The notes under the pieces are model-generated. The model ran no database searches, was not told where the DNA came from, and was given only the letters and a program-made list of their open reading frames with translations. Position numbers and translations under genes: made by a program. This document shows, piece by piece, positions 41,075 to 49,421 of a stretch of 64,000 nucleotides of DNA (positions are counted from its first letter, which is position 1; each line of letters opens with the position of its first letter). Origin of the DNA: Dolomitihabitans soli (GTDB taxonomy: Bacteria; Actinomycetota; Actinomycetes; Streptosporangiales; Streptosporangiaceae); NCBI RefSeq assembly GCF_022213955.1, contig NZ_JAKNTW010000002.1:620001-684000 (forward strand), in the 5' to 3' direction.

Positions 41075-43606
41075 GTGACCGTTTCACAGTCGGCCGAGTC
41101 GGCGCGGCCACCCGGAAGGGCGCCCGTGGTCTGGGGAAAGATCCCCACCAGGAACGTGAACTTCACGGGCCGACAAAGACTCTTCGAACGATTGCGCGAG
41201 AGCATCGCCACCGACGTGACCGCCGTGCTGCCACACGCCCTGCACGGCATGGGCGGCGTCGGCAAGACCCAGGTGGCGATCGAGTACGCCCATCGCTACC
41301 GCGACGAGTACGACGTCGTCTGGTGGATCTCCGCCGACCAGTCCCTCCTGGTGAAGTCCTCGCTGGCCGCGCTCGCCAAACCGCTCGGCCTGCCCGACGC
41401 CGGTACGGCGGGCGTCGAGGACGCCGCGAGCGCCGTGCTCGATGCTCTCCGCCGCGGCGAGCCGTACGCGCGGTGGCTGCTCATCTTCGACAATGCCGAC
41501 CAACCCGAGGACATCACCGACATCATTCCGCACGGTCCCGGCCATGTGCTCATCACCTCGCGCAACCATCGCTGGCAGGCCGTCGTGGACACGGTCGCGG
41601 TCGACGTCTTCAGCCGCGAGGAGAGCCTGAAGTTCCTGCACAAACGGGTGTCGAAGGCCATCGACCTCGACGACGCGACCAGGCTGGCCCAGGAGTTGGG
41701 CGATCTCCCCCTGGCCCTGGAGCAGGCCGGCGCCCTCCAGGCTGAGACCGGCATGTCCGTGGACGAGTACCTCCGGTTGCTGTCCGAGCGGGCCGACCAA
41801 CTCCTGGCCGAGAGCAAGCCGATGGAGTATCCGCTGTCCATGACCGCGGCCTGGGCGCTGTCCGTCTCCCGGCTCACCGACCGGCTGCCCGAGGCCGTCG
41901 AACTGCTGCGTTGCTGCGCGTTCTTCGGCCCCGACCCCATCCCGCGCGACGTCTTCCTGCCGGGTGTCAAGGTGATGAGCCCTGGCCTGCGCGCCATCCT
42001 GTCAAACCCGATCCTGCTCAGCCGGGCCATCAAGGAACTCGGGCGTTTCGCCCTCGCCCGAATCGACGGCACCGCGCGAACCATCCAGGTGCACCGGCTG
42101 ATCCAGGCCCTGCTGCGCGCCGAGTTGCCCTTCGAGGAGCAGGAGTTGTACCGGCACGAGGTGCACCTGCTACTCGCCGGCGCCTCTCTCGGAGACCCGA
42201 ACGACGCGGTGGCCTGGCCGAAGTACACCGAGTTGCTGCCCCACATCACGCCCGCCGGGGTCGCCCAGTGCAACGACGCCTCGGTGCGTTTGCTGGGCCA
42301 CAACATCGTCTACTACCTCTACCGGTCGGGCAGCTACCAGCTCTCCCATTCCTTCCTCAACGCCTTCCTGCAAAAGTGGACCGAGGACTCCGGGGCCGAC
42401 CACCTCGACGTGCTGATCGCCCGCCGCCACCTCGGCAGCGTCCTGCGCGAGATGGGCGACTACGCCGCCGCCTATGAGATCGACCGGGCGAACCTCGACA
42501 GGATGAACGAGGTGCTCGGCCCCGACCACGAACAGACGCTGGTCCTGTCCCAAGGGCTGGCGGCCGACCTGCGGGCCAAGGGCGACTTCCAGGCCGCCCG
42601 CGAACTCGACGAGGAGCTCTGCCTCCGGCACGAGACGGTCTTCGGCAGGGCGCACGGCGAGACTCTTCGCGCCATGCACAACCTCGCCATCGACCACGGC
42701 CTCAACAGCGACTACCGGGCGGCCAGGGACTTACACGAGGCCACCTACCTGCGGCAACGGGAGGGCGGCAAGAGCATCTTGCAGATCGACGTGCTGACGT
42801 CGTGGAACGCCCTGGCCCGCGCCGTACGGCTGTGCGGCGACTACGCCGAGGCGCGCGACCTCGGCGAGGACGCCCACGCCTACGGGGTGCAGGAGTTGGG
42901 CGCCGAGCACCCTTGGACACTGCGCACGGTCAAGGATCTATCCATCGCGCTGCGCAGAGCCGGCTCCATCAACGAGGCGAAGGAACTCGCCCGCGACGCC
43001 TACACGAGGCTGGACAGAGTCCTGGGCGCCGACCATCCCGACACAATGGCCGCCGCGATCAGCCTGTCGAACGCGCTGCGGGGAATGGGCGAGATCGACG
43101 AGGCCATGAGCATCGTGAATCAGACGCTGTTGTTGTGCCCCCACGTCTACGGTGACGACCATCCCTACACTCAGGGGTGCATCGGCAATCTCGCGCTCCT
43201 GCTGCGCGCGCAGGGCCAACCCGACCAGGCCCACGCCAGGAACACCGGGGCGCTCGCGGTGCTCGACGGGCGGCTCGGGCGCGACCATCATCTCTCCCTG
43301 ACCTGCGCGATCAACCTCGCCAGCGATCTGGCGGCGCTGGGCCGCACGGCTGAGGCGTTGCGCATCGGAGAGGACACTTTGCCTCGGTTGCGGGCGCTGC
43401 TGACCCAGAACTACTCGCTGACCCTCGCCTGTGCCGGCAACATGGTGCTCGACCTGCGGGCGGAGGGGCGGACGGACGAGGCGGACGAGCTCTTCGAGGA
43501 GACCAGGAACGCCTTCGACCGGACAGTCGGACTCGGCCATCCAGACGCCGAGGTCGTGCTCCTCGGACACCGCTTCGACTGCGACTTCGACCCGCTGCCG
43601 ATCTGA
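41075..43606 (+). CDS. fxsT: FxSxx-COOH system NB-ARC/tetratricopeptide protein FxsT
   Basis: 843 residues, GTG start behind GGAGG. The opening 'PVVWGKIPTRNVNFTGRQRLFERLRE' is characteristic of FxsT. NB-ARC ATPase: Walker A GMGGVGKT at 58-65, Walker B WLLIFDNAD near 133, 'GHVLITSRN' and 'ELGDLPLALEQAGA' (GLPL-like). About ten Kinesin-light-chain-type TPR units follow (~410-810), with the '..LG.DHP.T......LA..LR..G' pattern. It ends FDCDFDPLPI, the usual end of this family. FxsT is genomically linked to FxsA/FxsB loci; its role is thought to be sensing or regulation, but is unproven. It is divergent from fxsA and convergent with the HExxH gene. Confidence 0.88.
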   Translation: MTVSQSAESARPPGRAPVVWGKIPTRNVNFTGRQRLFERLRESIATDVTAVLPHALHGMGGVGKTQVAIEYAHRYRDEYDVVWWISADQSLLVKSSLAALAKPLGLPDAGTAGVEDAASAVLDALRRGEPYARWLLIFDNADQPEDITDIIPHGPGHVLITSRNHRWQAVVDTVAVDVFSREESLKFLHKRVSKAIDLDDATRLAQELGDLPLALEQAGALQAETGMSVDEYLRLLSERADQLLAESKPMEYPLSMTAAWALSVSRLTDRLPEAVELLRCCAFFGPDPIPRDVFLPGVKVMSPGLRAILSNPILLSRAIKELGRFALARIDGTARTIQVHRLIQALLRAELPFEEQELYRHEVHLLLAGASLGDPNDAVAWPKYTELLPHITPAGVAQCNDASVRLLGHNIVYYLYRSGSYQLSHSFLNAFLQKWTEDSGADHLDVLIARRHLGSVLREMGDYAAAYEIDRANLDRMNEVLGPDHEQTLVLSQGLAADLRAKGDFQAARELDEELCLRHETVFGRAHGETLRAMHNLAIDHGLNSDYRAARDLHEATYLRQREGGKSILQIDVLTSWNALARAVRLCGDYAEARDLGEDAHAYGVQELGAEHPWTLRTVKDLSIALRRAGSINEAKELARDAYTRLDRVLGADHPDTMAAAISLSNALRGMGEIDEAMSIVNQTLLLCPHVYGDDHPYTQGCIGNLALLLRAQGQPDQAHARNTGALAVLDGRLGRDHHLSLTCAINLASDLAALGRTAEALRIGEDTLPRLRALLTQNYSLTLACAGNMVLDLRAEGRTDEADELFEETRNAFDRTVGLGHPDAEVVLLGHRFDCDFDPLPI

Positions 43607-43629
43607 CCGGCCGAGCCGGGCCGCGCGTC

Positions 43630-43740
43630 ACGGGCCCGCCATTCGGCCCGGTGGCGGGTGGCGTCCGCGCCAAGCGCGTCACATCGCGTTACGGGCCCGC
43701 CATTCGGCCAGGTGGCGGGCGGCTTCCGCGCGTCCGCGCG
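43630..43740. repeat. Partial 61-bp direct duplication at the 3' end of the HExxH gene
   Basis: The segment starting ACGGGCCCGCCATTCGGCC at 43691 (coding, end of the HExxH protein) recurs with a few changes at 43630, just beyond the stop at 43679. The offset is 61 bp and the similarity runs for roughly 45 bp. The copy lies in the convergent intergenic space after FxsT. Confidence 0.6.
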
Positions 43741-44995
43741 CCGTGGCGTCGGCCGGGACGGGGTCGTCCCGCCAGGACCTCAGCATCTCACCCATACCCG
43801 CGACGAACAGTTTGCCACGGTCGGTCAGTCGGCCGCTTTCCGCTATGAGGTCGACGACGGATTCGGCGGCCGTGCGCCAGCGAGAGAACTCGGCGTGCAT
43901 GTGCAACGCCGTATCTCCCTGTTCCAGAAAACGCTGCCTGCGCAGGTATCCGCTGACCCCGAGGAAGGCGTAGGCCCCTTGCAGCAACCCGCCGAGCGGG
44001 CGGGGATCACTCCGCCAGGGGGCGTAGTAGCGGCGCCCGTCGTCGGAGAGGAGCAGCGGGACGACGTCCAGCAGAGCGGACAGTTTCGCGTGCTGGATCT
44101 CGTGGGCCAGGGTGACACCGAAGGCCAGCGCGTTCTCCGGCGTGGAGAGCGCCACACAGCCGAACGCTTCCCGTGAGCTGCCGCTGATCTGGTCGCCGGG
44201 CGTGGAGGCGAGTGGGGTGAGCACCCGGGAGGCGACGGTCAGCTCCTCAGCCGTGGTCCGGTGGTGCTCGGCGAGCACGGCCCACGCCTCCCACAGGTGT
44301 GAGCGCCATACGGCCAGCTCCTGCTCGGCGAGACGGTGGCCGGTAACACGGCCGCCCGGCATGCGGAAAGGGTCGAGGTCGTCGACGATCAGCGTGATGG
44401 TCAGTCCGCCGGCGGTCGCCGACAAGCGACGCAGCGCCTGCCAGTGCGGAGTGTCGCCGCGCCCGGCCATCGGAACGCCGGTCGTGAAGCCTCCCACCGT
44501 GACGGTGGCCGCCCCGCCGTCGCAACTGACGTGGGCGCGGTCCGCCCCAGCGGGTAGCACCACCTGGCCCAGCGAGGGCAGCATGACGCGAGCCCCTTCG
44601 GCGGGTACGGCGATGGCGCAACGCGTGCCCGCGGCGATCGCGGCAGCGGCGGCGACCGAGCACAGCCGGGCCGGGTCCTGCGCCGCGGCGCGGCCGTCCG
44701 CGTGCAGTGCCCGCAGCGTGCGCCATGCCCATGCGCCCACCGCCGGATGGCGGAGCACGCCGTCCACCGCCTCTGGGCTCTCCGCCTGCACACCTGCGAG
44801 CAGGTCGTACCCCTCCCTGGCCCAGGTGGCATGCGGGTGCCCCGCGTCCGTGGCCACCTTGACCACTCCCCTGATCAGCAGTAGGTGCTTGCTGTATTGC
44901 GCGGAGGCGAGAGAGCTAACCGCCGCACCCCCGCCGCCTCCCGCGGCCAGCGCGTGGAATGCCTCATCTGTCACCTTGTGGTAGTCGAGAGTCAT
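43679..44995 (-). CDS. HEXXH-motif putative peptide modification protein
   Basis: 438 residues. It opens with MTLDYHKVTDEAFHALAAG and contains 'LAFGVTLAHEIQHAKLSALLDVVPLL' near residue 297, a zinc-binding HExxH (HEIQH). Size, N-terminus and context match the HEXXH proteins encoded beside FxsB-type radical SAM genes. The C-terminal ~130 residues include 'YYAPWRSDPRPLGGLLQGAYAFLGVS', also typical. It probably acts on the modified peptide as a hydrolase or peptidase, but no substrate is established. It starts inside the stop of fxsB (4-bp ATGA overlap), so the two are translationally coupled. Confidence 0.82.
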   Translation of the reverse strand: MTLDYHKVTDEAFHALAAGGGGGAAVSSLASAQYSKHLLLIRGVVKVATDAGHPHATWAREGYDLLAGVQAESPEAVDGVLRHPAVGAWAWRTLRALHADGRAAAQDPARLCSVAAAAAIAAGTRCAIAVPAEGARVMLPSLGQVVLPAGADRAHVSCDGGAATVTVGGFTTGVPMAGRGDTPHWQALRRLSATAGGLTITLIVDDLDPFRMPGGRVTGHRLAEQELAVWRSHLWEAWAVLAEHHRTTAEELTVASRVLTPLASTPGDQISGSSREAFGCVALSTPENALAFGVTLAHEIQHAKLSALLDVVPLLLSDDGRRYYAPWRSDPRPLGGLLQGAYAFLGVSGYLRRQRFLEQGDTALHMHAEFSRWRTAAESVVDLIAESGRLTDRGKLFVAGMGEMLRSWRDDPVPADATARGRAEAARHLAEWRARNAM

Positions 44996-46212
44996 CTGCG
45001 CCCTTCCAGCAGGTCGGCGACGTCGCGCCCGACCACATGGTGGATATAGGTGATGAGGTGGAACATGTCACGGCAGAACACCGAGGGTCCGTCGAAGCCG
45101 CGTTCCCCGTGGTAACGGTGGGCGTACAGTCCGCCACCGCACACCCGCCTGACCGGGCACGTCAGGCACGCCCCGCCCAAGGCGCGCTCACCGATCTGCC
45201 GCACCACGAGAGACGGGTGCAGCAGCACGTTGTCAAAGGTGTCATGAGCCACGTGGAACCCGGTCGCCGGCGCACCCTGGTATGCGGCCTTCAGCGTGTC
45301 GGACTGCTCGATCCCGCCATCGGTCTCGATCACGACCATCCGGGCCGGAGCCAACCCCACCGCCTCCCCCGCCGACTCACCGCCCAGCAACAGGTGGATG
45401 ATGTCGGCGAACAGCCGGATCTCGGTCTCCTGGCGACGCGCTCCGTACCAGCGGTCAAAAATCGCGATCAGCCAGTCGGCGTACGGCGTGGCCGCCGGGT
45501 CGGGGAGGAACGGCGGCGGGTGGACCCAGTTCCCGTGTGGGAGCAGGAAGTCGACGGCGGGCGGCTGGAAGCCGAGCAGCGCCTCGTAGGTGCGCACCGG
45601 GTCGTTCCGAACGTCAATGGTGCACAGGATGCCGCCGAACAGGTGTGGATACTCGGCTGAGAGCAGCGAGAGCCCGGTGACCACGGCGGAGTGGCTGCCC
45701 CGGCCGTCGGGGCGGCGACGGTGACGGTCGTGGCCGGTGGCGGTGCCGTCCAGGCTGACCCCTACGCGGACCCCCAGGTCGTCGAACCGGCGCAGGAAGG
45801 CCTTGTCGAGACGTACTCCATTGGTCTGGACGCTCGCACCGACCGCCACGCCGGGGCCGACGGCCTGCCTGACCGCAGCGACGGTGTGAGCGATGAGTTC
45901 CGGCCCGGCGAGCAGGGGCTCGCCCCCGTGCAGAATCAGCTGGATCGACGACAGGCCATGAGCCTCGACGTGCTCCGCTATCCGGGCGGACAACTGGCCG
46001 ACCGTGGCCTCGGACATCTTGCGCGGTTGATTCCGCCAACTCTGGTCGGCCATTTCGTACATATAACAGTAATCGCAGCTCAGATCGCATCTGCTATGGA
46101 TCTTCACGATGAACTGGCGGAACGAGCTGGGCCGCCAGCCCTCCGCCTGGAGCGCCCTGATATCCAGCCGCGCACGTGGGGAGCGCTCCGGTGGCCCGAT
46201 AGCCACTGACAA
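44992..46212 (-). CDS. fxsB: FxsB family radical SAM/SPASM cyclophane-forming enzyme
   Basis: 406 residues from TTG 46212; an in-frame GTG at 46206 is an alternative, and neither has a clear Shine-Dalgarno site. The radical SAM motif C42-x3-C46-x2-C49 lies in 'HSRCDLSCDYCYMYE', followed by 'LILHGGEPLL' (GGE SAM contact) and 'VGVSLDG'. The C-terminal SPASM-like region has 'GGACLTCPVRRVCGGGLYAHRY ... VFCRDMF' with five Cys for auxiliary Fe-S clusters. FxsB enzymes join the aromatic ring of Phe to a residue two positions on, giving three-residue cyclophanes. It is the first gene of the minus-strand pair with the HEXXH protein; the precursor fxsA is ~4.2 kb away beyond fxsT. Confidence 0.88.
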   Translation of the reverse strand: MSVAIGPPERSPRARLDIRALQAEGWRPSSFRQFIVKIHSRCDLSCDYCYMYEMADQSWRNQPRKMSEATVGQLSARIAEHVEAHGLSSIQLILHGGEPLLAGPELIAHTVAAVRQAVGPGVAVGASVQTNGVRLDKAFLRRFDDLGVRVGVSLDGTATGHDRHRRRPDGRGSHSAVVTGLSLLSAEYPHLFGGILCTIDVRNDPVRTYEALLGFQPPAVDFLLPHGNWVHPPPFLPDPAATPYADWLIAIFDRWYGARRQETEIRLFADIIHLLLGGESAGEAVGLAPARMVVIETDGGIEQSDTLKAAYQGAPATGFHVAHDTFDNVLLHPSLVVRQIGERALGGACLTCPVRRVCGGGLYAHRYHGERGFDGPSVFCRDMFHLITYIHHVVGRDVADLLEGRR

Positions 46213-46896
46213 GCCGGACCAGCCCCCCAGCCACGCAAGAAAGGAGGGGCTTGAGCGGACCCCTGCCGTGTGATAGACGCAGAAATGATAACGCCCGAGC
46301 GACCCTTCCCACCCGATGACACGTCACGAATTAGCACGCAGCTGGCAGGCGCCCCAGGGCGACTGGGGACATTCTCGAACTTCTCCGAAGCCCTTCCCGC
46401 CGACCGGCGGTCGTAGTACCAGCCGTGACGGCCAGGGCCGGGAGCTGGGCAGCCGGCGCCCAACTACCGGGTGCGCGAGATCGGTGACGGCCCTTGCCGG
46501 CTGCTCATGCATCGTCCTCGGGCCGTCATCGCCGCCCATCGCGCGGCGCCGGCGCGGTAGATGACCCGCGGACACCGGGCAGTGCGGTGGCTGGACCTTG
46601 CCGTAGACGAGTCAGCAGAAGTCGATCAGCACTATCCAGCGATCCGCGCCATCGAATGATGATCGCCAAAGCGCGACATTCAAGACACATCTGGGCACTA
46701 TCGCATCATTAGTGACGTTTGCGGAGCTACTCGCGAGTAAAACCAGCCGACATTTCAGCACCATGCATAATGCTCGCTACTGACAGCCCGCCCATTTGCC
46801 GCGTTTGATGGGTTGCTTTGTCTGAACCTTGACCCCCGCACTACTGTGTGTCCTCACACACACCAGAACCTAGTGGAAAGGAAGGGCATATCAGGT
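46213..46896. other. 684-bp stretch without a convincing gene
   Basis: Less GC-rich than the neighbouring genes. A 32-codon frame (ATG 46561 to TGA 46657-46659, MTRGHRAVRWLDLAVDESAE...) has a protein-like composition but no ribosome-binding site; it may be a gene remnant. A GTGTGT/ACACAC hairpin at 46846-46861 lies ~35 bp before the next gene, in its leader. Promoters for fxsB (minus) and for the downstream gene must lie here. Confidence 0.4.
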
Positions 46897-47445
46897 ATGT
46901 CTGATCAGACAACGGCGTCGACCAGACCCTCTCCCATGAAGATCCTCTGGCGGAAGGGGTGGAAAAAGTTCACCGCCTTCGCGATAGTGGCGGGACTCGC
47001 CATCTCGGTGATCCAACTGGTAAAGGACATCGGCTTCACCGATCCGGCGGCAGCGGAGCCGTCCGCGATCATCGAGCCGGTGGAAGACGGGAGCCAAAGC
47101 CTTGAACCGTGCACCTTCGTGCGCGGGACAGGAGTTCCGGCCTCCGGGATGACGTTGGTCTTGGCGGTTATTCCGCCTGCCCATGTGAGGGCGCGGGCAG
47201 GAATCAGGTTCATCCCACTGTCACCCCTCGAGGGCCAGTGGAGCACCGTCGCCTCACTCACGGCCGACATCGACATCCCCGGCAAGTTCACCATCATGTT
47301 GATCGCGATGGAGACCGCGTTGGTCCATTTCGCGGGCGACATCGCCGGGCACTCGTGGTGGATCGCCCAGGCGATGCCGCCCGATCATGAGCGTGCGCTC
47401 ATCTCGCGGACGGTACAGCGGGGACCAGGCAAGGCATCCTGCTGA
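46897..47445 (+). CDS. Membrane-anchored extracellular protein, unknown family
   Basis: 182 residues. A basic N-terminus (MKILWRKGWKKF) leads into one transmembrane helix (~28-45, TAFAIVAGLAISVIQLVKDI), giving an N-in signal-anchor topology. The external part begins with an acidic Ala/Glu linker, then 'CTFVRGTGVPASGMTLVLAVIPP', 'FIPLSPLEGQWSTVASL' and 'SWWIAQAMPPDHE'. It looks like a small beta-sandwich of the kind that starts 'V.G.G..P.G..L.L'. The two Cys are too far apart to predict pairing. It lies downstream of the Fxs locus on the other strand and is followed by a strong terminator. I do not recognise it. Confidence 0.6.
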   Translation: MSDQTTASTRPSPMKILWRKGWKKFTAFAIVAGLAISVIQLVKDIGFTDPAAAEPSAIIEPVEDGSQSLEPCTFVRGTGVPASGMTLVLAVIPPAHVRARAGIRFIPLSPLEGQWSTVASLTADIDIPGKFTIMLIAMETALVHFAGDIAGHSWWIAQAMPPDHERALISRTVQRGPGKASC

Positions 47446-47456
47446 ACCATCGATGA

Positions 47457-47492
47457 GTTCTGGGCGGAGGTTAGGCCCCGCCCGCCCAGAAC
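47457..47492 (+). terminator. Strong terminator after the membrane-anchored protein
   Basis: GTTCTGGGCGG (47457-47467) pairs perfectly over 11 bp with CCGCCCAGAAC (47482-47492), loop 14 nt, starting 12 nt after the stop. The rest of 47493-47694 holds no recognised gene. Confidence 0.75.
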
Positions 47493-47694
47493 GTCGTGCG
47501 AAGACGAGCATAAGGAAATGGCTTGGCTTGTTGTCACCGCACGATGAACCGTTATACGGATGTATCTCGCGCGCAAGCACCAAAGCGCCATAAATGAAAA
47601 CATCTTTACCTAGAAAGCCGGAGTGGTGGCTCCAAACCAGGTCAAAGCCCCAGGCCCCCATCGCGGGATGAACTGGGTGTCCTTCCTGCGATGG

Positions 47695-49320
47695 CTAGCC
47701 CCTGATGTTGCGGGTGATCTCGGCTATGCCGGCCTCGACGTCGGCCCGGTCGCGGGGGTTGCCCGGGGCGTCCGGTCGGGTCTGCCAGGGTCGGGGGCCG
47801 TCCTGCCGGCGATACTCCACGCCGAGGGCGTCGAGCCTGCGCTCGTGTTCCGCCAGCCGTACCAGGAAGTCGTCGTAGTCGCGCTCGGGGCCGCTCCACA
47901 GGGCCTCCGCCAGGGCCGACACGCGGGGGAAGGCCATGTAGTCGAGTACGCGGGGGGAGTCCATGTACTCGGTCCACAGGTTGGCCTGGCCGCCGATCAC
48001 GCGGGCGGCGTCCGGGGTGCCTGCCAGTTCGGCGGGGACCGGCTCGAAGTCGTAGACGTCGCGCAGGGAGACCACGCTGCCGACGGGGGTGGGCTCGTCG
48101 GCGCGCTCCGACTGGCGGTAGTCGAGGTAGACCTCCGTGTTGGGGCAGGCCACCACGTCGTGCCCGGCCCTCGCCGCGGCCACCGCTCCGTAGTTGCCAC
48201 GCCAGGAGGCGATCACCGCGCCGGGAGGGGCGCCGCCCTCCAGGATCTCGTCCCAGCCGTACAGCTTCCGGCCACGGGCGGTGAGGAAGTCGGCGAACTG
48301 GCGGATGAACCAGCTCTGCAGGCCGTACTCGTCGCCGAGGCCGAGGTCGCGGATGCGCCGCTGGGCCACCGGGCTCTCGCGCCACTCCTCCTTGCGGGCC
48401 TCGTCGCCCCCGATGTGGATGTGCGCGCTGGGGAACAGGTCGAGAACCTCCTCGAAGATCCCCTTGTAGAAGGCGATGGTGTCGTCCTCTACGTTGAGCA
48501 CGTTCTGGGTGATGTGCCAGGAGGTCGCGACCTCCAGCGGCTGGTCACCGTGGCCGAGTTCGGGGTAGGCGGCGATGGCGGCCCTGGAGTGGCCGGGCAG
48601 TTCGATCTCCGGGACGACCGTGACGAAACGGTCCGCGGCGTAGGCGACGATCTCCCTGATGTCGTCCTGGGTGTAGAAGCCGCCGTACGGGCGCCCGTTG
48701 AAACGGCCCAGCCCCCGCCAGCCGACGGAGGTCTCCCGCCGCCACCCGCCGACCTCGGTGAGCTTCGGGTAGCGCTTGATCTCCAGGCGCCAGCCGGGGT
48801 CGTCGGTCAGGTGCAGGTGCAGGACGTTCAGCTTGTGGGCGGCGAGCAGGTCGACGTATCTGAGCAGGTCGGGCTTGGGCAGGAAGTGCCTGGAGACGTC
48901 GATCATGCATCCGCGCCAGCCGAAGCGGGGGGCGTCCTCGACGGTCACCGCGGGGATCGTCCACGGCCCGTCGCCGACCCGCCCGGCGCGGAAGACCGAG
49001 GGAGGCAGGAGTTGCCGCAACGTCTGCGCGCCGTAGAAGGCGCCGGCCGGGTCGGCCGCCTCGATCCGGACCAGGCCGGGCCGTACGGTCAACCGGTAAC
49101 CCTCCGCCGGCAGTCCTTCGGCCTGGACGATCTCGATGCCGCCCGGACCGGCTTCGAGGCGGCAGCCGGTGGCCGGTCCGAGCGCGCCGCGCAGCCAGGC
49201 CGCCGCCCGGTCGAACGCGGGCACAGCGGCCAGCGGCGTCGTCCCGTCGAGCGTGAAACGACCCTCGGCGGTCTCCAGTACGGCGGGCTTGGGCAGCAGC
49301 ACGAGATGTCCTCTCGACAT
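47695..49320 (-). CDS. Beta-N-acetylhexosaminidase, glycoside hydrolase family 20
   Basis: 541 residues from ATG 49320; a more upstream ATG at 49350 would add ten residues. An N-terminal GH20b-like domain (~5-125) precedes the TIM barrel starting 'FGWRGCMIDVSRHFLPKPDLLRYVDLLAAHKLNVLHLHLTDD'. The catalytic Asp-Glu pair is in 'SAHIHIGGDEARKEEW' near residue 305, with 'PEIELPGHSRAAIAAYPELG' and 'LYGWDEILEGG' also diagnostic. It releases terminal GlcNAc/GalNAc from chitin or cell-wall oligosaccharides with substrate-assisted catalysis. No signal peptide is visible, so it probably acts on imported sugars. It is divergent from the FAD monooxygenase gene. Confidence 0.93.
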   Translation of the reverse strand: MSRGHLVLLPKPAVLETAEGRFTLDGTTPLAAVPAFDRAAAWLRGALGPATGCRLEAGPGGIEIVQAEGLPAEGYRLTVRPGLVRIEAADPAGAFYGAQTLRQLLPPSVFRAGRVGDGPWTIPAVTVEDAPRFGWRGCMIDVSRHFLPKPDLLRYVDLLAAHKLNVLHLHLTDDPGWRLEIKRYPKLTEVGGWRRETSVGWRGLGRFNGRPYGGFYTQDDIREIVAYAADRFVTVVPEIELPGHSRAAIAAYPELGHGDQPLEVATSWHITQNVLNVEDDTIAFYKGIFEEVLDLFPSAHIHIGGDEARKEEWRESPVAQRRIRDLGLGDEYGLQSWFIRQFADFLTARGRKLYGWDEILEGGAPPGAVIASWRGNYGAVAAARAGHDVVACPNTEVYLDYRQSERADEPTPVGSVVSLRDVYDFEPVPAELAGTPDAARVIGGQANLWTEYMDSPRVLDYMAFPRVSALAEALWSGPERDYDDFLVRLAEHERRLDALGVEYRRQDGPRPWQTRPDAPGNPRDRADVEAGIAEITRNIRG

Positions 49321-49421
49321 ACGATGGAGTCCATAATTTGTATGCCTCAATTAGCCACTGGAGTGACCGGTGATGTCAAGAGGTGTTCCATCTGCTGGAT
49401 CTTCTCCGTAATGTCCGGAAC

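Noticed and set aside
46561-46659. 32-codon frame starting MTRGHRAVRWLDLAV
   Set aside because: Protein-like composition but no Shine-Dalgarno site and no supporting context; mentioned only as a possible remnant.
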